Below, piece after piece: positions 58,280-64,000 of a stretch of DNA of 64,000 bases. Origin of the DNA: Mesorhizobium sp. SOD10 (GTDB taxonomy: Bacteria > Pseudomonadota > Alphaproteobacteria > Rhizobiales > Rhizobiaceae). The notes beneath the pieces are model-generated. The model saw nothing but the letters and a program-made list of their open reading frames with translations. It was not told the origin of the DNA and made no database searches. The translations under genes and the position numbers were made by a program. Each line of letters opens with the position of its first letter. Positions within the stretch are counted from its first letter, which is position 1. The stretch spans positions 124,001 through 188,000 of the forward strand of contig CCNA01000045.1 in NCBI GenBank assembly GCA_000824805.1. Direction: 5' to 3'.

Positions 58280-58978
58280 CTATGGCAGCACCGAGATGCG
58301 CCCCAGAAGAGCGACCAGCTCCGCCTGACGCCTTGTCTCTGTCTTGGCAAATAGCGAGGCGAGCTGGGTGCGGATCGTGGTTCGGCTGAGCCGGTTGCGC
58401 TCGGCAATTTCCAAGGGGGCGTCGCCACTCGCCAAACGCAACGCCAGCTGCGTTTCGGCGCCGGTCAACCCAAACATTTTCCGCAGGGTCTCCGGATTGG
58501 GTCCGGTTCTCGGCTGGCGATCGAGAAGCGCGACGATGATCGACCCATCGGGGGTGACAACACCTTCTTCGTTCATGATAACCGGCCGGTCGCCAGCGCT
58601 GCGAATGACGATCCAGGACAACGATCCGGCAGCAAAATGCGCAGGCACGCCAGCGATAAGGCTCCTTAGTGCCGCCGATAGATCGCCGGGCGAATCCAGA
58701 GAATCCGCACAGGCCTCGAGGATGGTTTCGGCGGCCGCATTCCATTCGAGCACCCTCTTTGCCTCACTCAGCACAAGCCACCCGCAGCCGATGCGCTCGA
58801 GCATGCCGGTTATGGAATTAAGGCGCGGCCGCACGCACGTGCCGTTGGTGACCGGCCTGATGGTTTTGCGTGAAGCGCTTCGCGCGAACGCGGTCGTTGT
58901 TCTGCTGCCGGCACCAGCCGCCACCATGCCAAACCTTGCGATCGACCCCGTGTCATTCCGCCCGCTGACCAGATTCAT
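58280..58978 (-). CDS. LuxR-type transcriptional regulator
   Basis: 232 residues from ATG 58978. The C-terminal LuxR helix-turn-helix runs from about 168: FGLTGAETQLALRLASGDAP then LEIAERNRLSRTTIRTQLAS and LFAKTETRRQAELVALL. The middle part (about 60-165) looks like a PAS-like sensor (ERIGCGWLVLSEAKRVLEWN, GSIIVALLDRQPR). The first 50 residues are basic and low-complexity, so a later start (ATG at residue 59) is possible. Divergent from the kinase at 59181 and next to the exopolysaccharide operon, which it may control. Confidence 0.85.
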   Translation of the reverse strand: MNLVSGRNDTGSIARFGMVAAGAGSRTTTAFARSASRKTIRPVTNGTCVRPRLNSITGMLERIGCGWLVLSEAKRVLEWNAAAETILEACADSLDSPGDLSAALRSLIAGVPAHFAAGSLSWIVIRSAGDRPVIMNEEGVVTPDGSIIVALLDRQPRTGPNPETLRKMFGLTGAETQLALRLASGDAPLEIAERNRLSRTTIRTQLASLFAKTETRRQAELVALLGRISVLP

Positions 58979-59180
58979 GGATCATCCATCCTTGTTTTCT
59001 GTCTCTGTTGTCCGCGCTTGACGACGGACAGCCAGACGATTGTGCTGGCTTCATAAGACCCTGATTTTTGGCGGCCTGAAAGCAACCAGTCGTACTAGCT
59101 GCACGGTCGATGATCTAACCTCGACGAACTAGACCAAAAGTTGTAGTTAATTCGGATGAAGTTGCCGAGGAGGTCCGATC

Positions 59181-60875
59181 CTGTCGCCAACTCACTTGGC
59201 GTCGACGGCTGTTCTGGTCGCCACGCTGCTCTTTGAGGTAAGTGTTTCCGTCGCGGGTGCCACAGACCCAGCATTCCTTGAATTTATTCCGGCGATTGTT
59301 GTCATCGCCTTCCTGGAAAGCCGCCTGATTGCGGTCGGATCGACGCTTTTGATGGCGGCTGCCGGCCTGGGTGCCCGGATGGTTATGAATGGTCAGCCTC
59401 TCGCCGATGATTGGGCGCGCGCAATCCTGCTTGTGCTTGCCGGGGGCATGATCGCCTTTCTTTTCGATCGGTCCAGGCAAAGCTTGCAGGCCGCGCTGGA
59501 CGTCAAGCTCGCGGCGGTCGAGGCTGCGGAGTCCCGTTACCGCCGGGCTTTTGAACGAGCTGCGCTGGGCTTTGCGACGGCGAACGACAGAGGGGAATTG
59601 CTGGGGCTGAACAAACGCCTCAGTGCCTTGCTCGGCTACCCCGAAGACGAGCTTGTCGGGCGGCCCATAGATGAGCTTGTCCATCAAGACGATCGCGCGC
59701 TGCTGAAGAATTCGCTCGCCGCCTTGACCTCCGAAGCGCCGTGGTTCGGCTCGGAAATGCGTCTGATCAGAAGGGATGGCAGCACACTTTGGGCTTGGTT
59801 GACGCTCTCTCTTTCTGCGTCTGACACGGTGCCGTTGGACAGCCTGTTTGTGGTCGTAGACGACATAACCGAGCGAAGGGCCGCCCGCGAAGCGCTGATA
59901 GCTCAAAACGAATGGCTCGACCTCGCATTGTCTGCCGGCCGGTTGGGCACCTGGCGCATAGACTATAGCCAGGACGTGATCTCGGGCTCACGTCAGTTTT
60001 GGGAGATTCTAGGCTTGCCTCCGGCCGCGTTCCGCCCCCTGTCGGATCTGTCATCCATCATCCACGCCGCGGACTGGGACAAGCTGGTGTCGCCTCCAGG
60101 AAAGGGGCAGCCCGGGGCCAACTACGACGTGGAGGTTCGCCTCGAACGCCCGGGCGGCCAAGTCCGATGGATCGCCTTGCGGGGACGCGAGGAAAGCCGC
60201 AATGGCCGTGACCAGCGCATTGGCATCGCGGCGGATCTGACCGAGCGACGGCAAACGACGCTGCTGCGGGCTGCGGTAAGACGGCAAGAAAAATTGATGC
60301 TGGAGCAGCGTCACCGGTTCAGCAATCTTTTCCCCGTCATCACGGCGATAGTGAAGATGCTGGACGCGCCGGATGGCAGTCTCGCCAAGTTCAAGGAAAT
60401 GCTGGTCGAGCGAATTCGCGCGCTTGAGGCGACGCATATGCTGCTCACGCGCAGCGCGGATGGATCATCCACCATCCGTGATCTCGTGGTGCGGGAACTG
60501 AAGCCTTTCGCGGACGCTGGCAAGACAGTGATCACGGGCCCCGATGTCAGGATTTCAGGCGGGGCGGCGGAGAGTTTCGCAATGATTGTCCACGAGCTCA
60601 CAACCAATTCGATCAAGCACGGCGTGCTCGGCGATGCGCAGGGCAACGTTGAGGCACGTTGGGATTTCACGTCAGCCGGGGCGGACGATGAGATTGTTTT
60701 CGAGTGGATAGAAACGGGGCGCCGGCGCGCGGCTTCGATCAAGCGCCCGGGTTTCGGATCCGTGGTTCTGGGAGTCGACGGGACACCCCTTATAGGCCAT
60801 TCCTCGCAATTCGAGGTGCGGGAGGATGGATTGCGATATTCCCTTCGGCTGTCGTCGAAGGAAGTGCACGCTTAG
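59181..60875 (+). CDS. Membrane-bound PAS histidine kinase, HWE/HisKA_2-like
   Basis: About 560 residues. N-terminal membrane segments of DUF4118 type (TAVLVATLLFEVSVSVAGAT, FIPAIVVIAFLESRLIAVGS, AILLVLAGGMIAFLF), two PAS regions (about 115-240, YRRAFERAALGFATANDRGE; about 245-365), then a kinase core with H in LEQRHRFSNLFPVI, N box HELTTNSIKHGVLG and a FGSVVLG G-box remnant. The start is unusual: no ATG; a strong site GAGGAGGT (59167-59174) leads to CTG at 59181, with TTG at 59196 further away. It faces the NarL-type regulator at 60877 and is its likely partner. Confidence 0.87.
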   Translation: MSPTHLASTAVLVATLLFEVSVSVAGATDPAFLEFIPAIVVIAFLESRLIAVGSTLLMAAAGLGARMVMNGQPLADDWARAILLVLAGGMIAFLFDRSRQSLQAALDVKLAAVEAAESRYRRAFERAALGFATANDRGELLGLNKRLSALLGYPEDELVGRPIDELVHQDDRALLKNSLAALTSEAPWFGSEMRLIRRDGSTLWAWLTLSLSASDTVPLDSLFVVVDDITERRAAREALIAQNEWLDLALSAGRLGTWRIDYSQDVISGSRQFWEILGLPPAAFRPLSDLSSIIHAADWDKLVSPPGKGQPGANYDVEVRLERPGGQVRWIALRGREESRNGRDQRIGIAADLTERRQTTLLRAAVRRQEKLMLEQRHRFSNLFPVITAIVKMLDAPDGSLAKFKEMLVERIRALEATHMLLTRSADGSSTIRDLVVRELKPFADAGKTVITGPDVRISGGAAESFAMIVHELTTNSIKHGVLGDAQGNVEARWDFTSAGADDEIVFEWIETGRRRAASIKRPGFGSVVLGVDGTPLIGHSSQFEVREDGLRYSLRLSSKEVHA

Positions 60876-60876
60876 C

Positions 60877-61533
60877 TCACACCGTTCCAAACCAGGTCTT
60901 TATCAGAACCGCGGCCTCGGTGCGATTGCGCACTCCCAATTCCCGCATGATCGCCGCCGCATGAATCTTTGTGGTGGCCTCGGCGATATCGAGATCTCTC
61001 GCTATCTCCTTGTTCGAATATCCATCCGCCATCAGCCGCAGAACATCCTTTTGGCGGGATGTGAGTCTTTCAAGAGCGCCAGCGCCGGCGTTGCTGCCGT
61101 GACGGATTTCGAGCACCTGATCGTGGGTTCCCAAATGTCGGGAAAGGAGCGCCGGCACGTATATGCGGCCCGCCAGGATTTCCTTGACCGCGAGCACGAC
61201 CTCGTCATCGCTTTGCGATTTTACGATATAGCCGTGCAGTCCCACATTGAGAGCGGTCAGGATTTCGGAGCGTGAATCGTTTCCCGAAACGATCGCAAAG
61301 CGCGTGTCTGGGTACGCGGCCAAAACATCGCCGATCACTTCTTGAGTGAAGAGCCCAGGCATGTTCAGGTCGAGCATCGCGAGGTTGACCCGCTCGTGCT
61401 CGGCAAGAAGGCCAACCACGGCATCGAAGCATGCGGCCTCGAATATCTCGACGTCCTCAATGCCGGCAGTCAGCGCCAACCGCAGGCCACGCCTATAGAG
61501 ACCGTGATCATCGGCGATGACAATCTTGTACAT
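60877..61533 (-). CDS. NarL/FixJ-type response regulator
   Basis: 218 residues from ATG 61533 (five codons inside the longest frame). Receiver: KIVIADDHGLYRRGLRLALT, phospho-acceptor in NLAMLDLNMPG, AIVSGNDS and GYIVKSQSDD lysine. C-terminal LuxR helix-turn-helix: ERLTSRQKDVLRLMADGYSN then KEIARDLDIAEATTKIHAAA and IMRELGVRNRTEAAVL. Convergent with, and one base from, the membrane kinase at 59181. A DNA-binding output regulator; targets may include the neighbouring polysaccharide genes. Confidence 0.92.
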   Translation of the reverse strand: MYKIVIADDHGLYRRGLRLALTAGIEDVEIFEAACFDAVVGLLAEHERVNLAMLDLNMPGLFTQEVIGDVLAAYPDTRFAIVSGNDSRSEILTALNVGLHGYIVKSQSDDEVVLAVKEILAGRIYVPALLSRHLGTHDQVLEIRHGSNAGAGALERLTSRQKDVLRLMADGYSNKEIARDLDIAEATTKIHAAAIMRELGVRNRTEAAVLIKTWFGTV

Positions 61534-61951
61534 TGTACCCCAACGCACGCACTTCCGGCCCGGAGACTACGGCACACGTCCAGAACGTCTTTGCCTACAG
61601 GACTTAATTCTGTGACGATGCGTGGCTTGGTCCGCCAAGCTGGAACCCAACAGCAATCTACCCCTTCCAATAAAAAAGGCTACTCCGCGTTTACCATAAT
61701 GCAAAGTCGGACCTTGGTCCCTGGCCACGATGGAGTCCGCGCCCGCGCATGCTGCAACACCGCCTGCCATTTCACCATCGTCCAGCTGAGCGCGCCATTC
61801 GAACGCACGACGACAGGCCTGCAGGCTGAGCGTATCTCTCGCTTAGTTCGGAGCACGTCTGGCAGATCGGGTGGCAGGAGCTGCACGGGCGAGGTTCGGA
61901 CGCCGAGCTTGATTGTTGGCCTGTGTCGGCCGTGTGCGCAGGGAGTATCCT
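61534..61951. other. Gap with probable promoter region of the sugar-activation operon
   Basis: About 420 bases between divergent genes. AT-richer around 61660-61700. Nothing more specific was recognised, including no EcfG-type site. Confidence 0.4.
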
Positions 61952-62674
61952 ATGAAAGCTGTTATCCAATGCGGTGGAATGGGCATGCGTCTGCGTCCCT
62001 TCACATCGGTTCTGCCAAAGCCTCTGATGCCTATCGGTGCCCGGCCGGTGCTTGAGTTGCTGCTCAAATGGTTGCGGCGCAACGGCATCGAGAACGTCTA
62101 CGTCACGACCGGCTACCTCGGCCATCTGATCCGCAGCGTGTGTGGCGACGGTTCGCAATGGAACCTCAAGATACGCTATACGCAGGAAATGGAACCGCTC
62201 GGGACCATCGGCCCACTCTCCCTGATTAGGGACGAATTGGATGAACCATTTCTGGTCCTCAATGGCGATGTGCTTACCGATCTGAGCCTCAGCCGGTTCG
62301 TGGCGGCGCACCGGGCCCACAAAGATCTGGTTACAATCGCGACGGCGGCGCGCGTCACCAAAATGGACTTTGGCGTCATCGACGAGGTCAATGACACTGT
62401 CCAGGTGTTTCGCGAAAAGCCTGCGCTCACTCATCTGGTGAGCATGGGAATCTACTGCATGAATCCGGCGGTTCTGCAGTTCATTCCATCCGGCATCCCC
62501 TTCGGCTTCGACGATCTCATGTTGCAAATGCTCCAGGATGGGCAGGTCGTGCACGTCTACAAGCACGAGGGGCTTTGGCTGGACATTGGCCGTGTCGAAG
62601 ATTTCCAGAAGGCGCAGACGGTTTCCTGGGAGGAGCAGTCAGCTTCGATAGAGGTCGCCGCGGCTGCAGCCTGA
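61952..62674 (+). CDS. Sugar nucleotidyltransferase (mannose-1-phosphate guanylyltransferase-like)
   Basis: 240 residues from ATG 61952 behind GGAGTATCCT. GGMGMRLRPFTSVLPKPLMP is the complete activating signature; LVLNGDVLTDLSLSRFV holds the metal-binding aspartate, KMDFGVIDEV and FREKPALTHLVSMGIYCMNP the sugar site, and EGLWLDIGRVEDFQKAQ the closing motif. It supplies a nucleotide sugar to the exopolysaccharide pathway; base specificity uncertain. Confidence 0.92.
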   Translation: MKAVIQCGGMGMRLRPFTSVLPKPLMPIGARPVLELLLKWLRRNGIENVYVTTGYLGHLIRSVCGDGSQWNLKIRYTQEMEPLGTIGPLSLIRDELDEPFLVLNGDVLTDLSLSRFVAAHRAHKDLVTIATAARVTKMDFGVIDEVNDTVQVFREKPALTHLVSMGIYCMNPAVLQFIPSGIPFGFDDLMLQMLQDGQVVHVYKHEGLWLDIGRVEDFQKAQTVSWEEQSASIEVAAAAA

Positions 62675-62712
62675 GCGGATTTTCCAGTCGCGAGAGTCAC
62701 CGGGAGGTTGGG

Positions 62713-63849
62713 ATGCTCTTGGTTAGTGCTCCCTTATTGGGTGTGCCGGAGAAGGCCGCTTTGTCGAAAGTAATCGACAGCGGCTGGCTGACGATGGGCG
62801 AACGCGTCAGGGCATTCGAAGAAGCGTTCGCCGCGATGCATGGCGCCGACGATTGTGTCGCCGTCAATTCCTGCACCGCAGCCCTCCACCTTATTCTGCA
62901 TGGACTAGGAATCGGACCCGGCGACGAGGTTCTGGTGCCTTCGTTGACATTCGTGGCGACCGTGAACGCAGTCTTGTACGTCGGCGCCAAGCCCGTCTTC
63001 GTCGATATAGAATCCGATGACGTGCCTCTGATGTCGGTCGAGGATGCGGAGGCAAGCTGCACCTCCCGCACCAGGGCTGTAATTCTCGTCCATTTCGCAG
63101 GCTATCTCGCAAACAAACTGGAGTGGCAGACATTCGCAAGCGCGCGAGGGCTCTACATTATCGAGGACGCCGCGCATGCTCCCGGCCTGAAGGAGGTTGG
63201 GACCTTTGGCGCGGGAGCGGCGTTCAGCTTCTACGGCAATAAGAATATGACCACCGCCGAAGGCGGCGTGGTCATTACGCGTGACCCCGACCTGCGGGAG
63301 AAGATTCGACAGGCGCGTGGCCACGGCATGACCACCGGTACGCGGCAGAGGCTGAACAGCCGCACGCCGCAATATGATGTGACCATGCTGGGCTTCAACT
63401 ATCGCATGGATGAATTGCGGGCAGCCATCGGCCTGGTTCAGCTTCGCAACCTGCAGGAATGGAATGAGGTCAGGCGCGTCCTTGTCACATTGTATCGACG
63501 CCTCATCTCCATGCGCTGTCCGGCCGTTTCCATGCCGTTTGCCGAACCGCGCCGCTCTGCCTACCACATCATGCCGATCCTGTTGCCCCGTTACGTCAAC
63601 CGACAAGAGGTCATCGATGAACTGCGGGCGCAGGGCATACAGACGACAATTCACTATCCGCCTGTGCATCAAATGACGCTCTACCGGGAGCTTTTCCCCG
63701 GAGTTCATCTGCCGCGCACCGAGGACTTCGCCGACCGTGAACTGACCATTCCGCTGCATCCGCAGATAACATCTCCCGTGGTGGAAGCAGTCGTGGACGC
63801 CCTGGCATCCGCCCTCAACAGCTGTGCCCGAGCAGGGACAGCGGCATGA
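62713..63849 (+). CDS. DegT/DnrJ/EryC1 sugar aminotransferase
   Basis: 378 residues from ATG 62713 (GGGAGGTTGGG). PLP enzyme of the sugar aminotransferase family: VAVNSCTAALHLILHGLGIG, GDEVLVPSLTFVATVNAVLY, IEDAAHAPG, the PLP lysine in FSFYGNKNMTTAEGGVV, GFNYRMDELRAAIGLVQL and IQTTIHYPPVHQM. It transfers an amino group to a nucleotide keto-sugar. The stop overlaps the next start (ATGA). The operon therefore makes an amino sugar. Confidence 0.93.
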   Translation: MLLVSAPLLGVPEKAALSKVIDSGWLTMGERVRAFEEAFAAMHGADDCVAVNSCTAALHLILHGLGIGPGDEVLVPSLTFVATVNAVLYVGAKPVFVDIESDDVPLMSVEDAEASCTSRTRAVILVHFAGYLANKLEWQTFASARGLYIIEDAAHAPGLKEVGTFGAGAAFSFYGNKNMTTAEGGVVITRDPDLREKIRQARGHGMTTGTRQRLNSRTPQYDVTMLGFNYRMDELRAAIGLVQLRNLQEWNEVRRVLVTLYRRLISMRCPAVSMPFAEPRRSAYHIMPILLPRYVNRQEVIDELRAQGIQTTIHYPPVHQMTLYRELFPGVHLPRTEDFADRELTIPLHPQITSPVVEAVVDALASALNSCARAGTAA

Positions 63850-64000
63850 ACGCGTTCGACATGCCCATTGGCCGGCTTGCAATGCGCTGCGTGAGCCATG
63901 GACGAGGCCGGCGCGCCATCGACATCATTGCCGCGTGTCTTGGCCTCATCGTCCTGTCTCCGTTGATGCTGCTTATTGCAGCGGCACTGCTGATCGAAGG
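63846..64000 (+). CDS. Initiating sugar-phosphate transferase (bacterial sugar transferase family), 3'-truncated by the window
   Basis: ATG 63846 overlaps the aminotransferase stop. The visible 51 residues include GRGRRAIDIIAACLGLIVLS then PLMLLIAAALLIEG, the single-helix start of polyprenyl-phosphate sugar-1-phosphate transferases (PglC/WcaJ C-terminal type). It would load the first sugar onto undecaprenyl phosphate for the exopolysaccharide repeat. Remainder lies outside the window. Confidence 0.88.
   Translation, partial: MNAFDMPIGRLAMRCVSHGRGRRAIDIIAACLGLIVLSPLMLLIAAALLIE

Noticed and set aside
1..64000. tRNA, rRNA, IS element, prophage or attachment-site signatures
   Set aside because: None could be supported by reading both strands; absence of short RNAs cannot be proven without a covariance search.

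Overview
The window looks like chromosome of a Mesorhizobium-like member of the Rhizobiales. The DNA is GC-rich and densely packed. It carries alphaproteobacterial signatures: HWE-type histidine kinases, an EcfG-like ECF sigma factor with a NepR-like small protein, GGAAC-N16-NGTT promoters, DUF3309/DUF6894/DUF3606-type small proteins, and palindromic intergenic repeats of a kind I recognise from mesorhizobia. No rRNA, tRNA, CRISPR array, IS element or phage gene was seen.

Layout. (1) 1-4855: a truncated CheB-like methylesterase, a CheB-CheR-PAS-HWE kinase hybrid and a single-domain response regulator. (2) 4856-6500: an NRAMP transporter pseudogene, an EcfG-like sigma gene, a convergent NepR-like gene and a palindromic repeat. 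(3) 6538-15274, minus strand: a tightly coupled ten-gene glycoconjugate operon running from myo-inositol-phosphate synthase to a methyltransferase, plus a separate small stress gene. (4) 15457-20885, plus strand: an aa3-type oxidase cluster (mono-haem and tri-haem cytochromes c, CoxII, CoxI, CoxIII); the coxII N-terminus is frameshifted. (5) 21005-30450, minus strand: small genes, then a second eight-gene glycoconjugate operon (two epimerases, a B12-binding-type radical SAM protein, a GT4, three CgeB-like glycosyltransferases, a UXS-like epimerase). Regions 3 and 5 look like two halves of one pathway separated by the oxidase block. (6) 30573-41114: a general-stress island of small proteins, an alcohol dehydrogenase, an SDR, DUF4142 and YflT-like proteins, membrane proteins and a TPP-enzyme pseudogene. 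(7) 41804-46857: a type I secretion pair (HlyD/PrtD) next to a secreted glycosidase-like RTX protein. (8) 47701-57874: an exopolysaccharide operon (GT4, Wzy-like, AsnB-like, Wzc-like with a degenerate kinase, a P-loop protein, Wzx-like, GT2). (9) 58280-61533: a LuxR regulator, an HWE-type kinase and a NarL-type regulator. (10) 61952-64000: a sugar nucleotidyltransferase, a DegT aminotransferase and the start of an initiating sugar transferase.

The unifying signal is regulatory. By eye I found 15 intergenic or gene-edge copies of GGAAC-N16/17-NGTT, most followed by NGG. They lie in front of nearly all the small stress genes, and also in front of the first gene of both glycoconjugate operons. 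If real, the window holds an EcfG regulon that includes an 18-gene sugar pathway with inositol synthesis, a radical SAM enzyme and an apparently circularly permuted glycosidase. That pathway has no flippase or polymerase of its own, so its product may be a small glycoside or oligosaccharide rather than a long surface polymer; this is inference. I have a memory, not checkable here, of a TIGRFAM label 'rhizo-twelve system' for a B12-binding radical SAM protein in a roughly twelve-gene rhizobial cluster. The cluster may therefore be catalogued but functionally undescribed.
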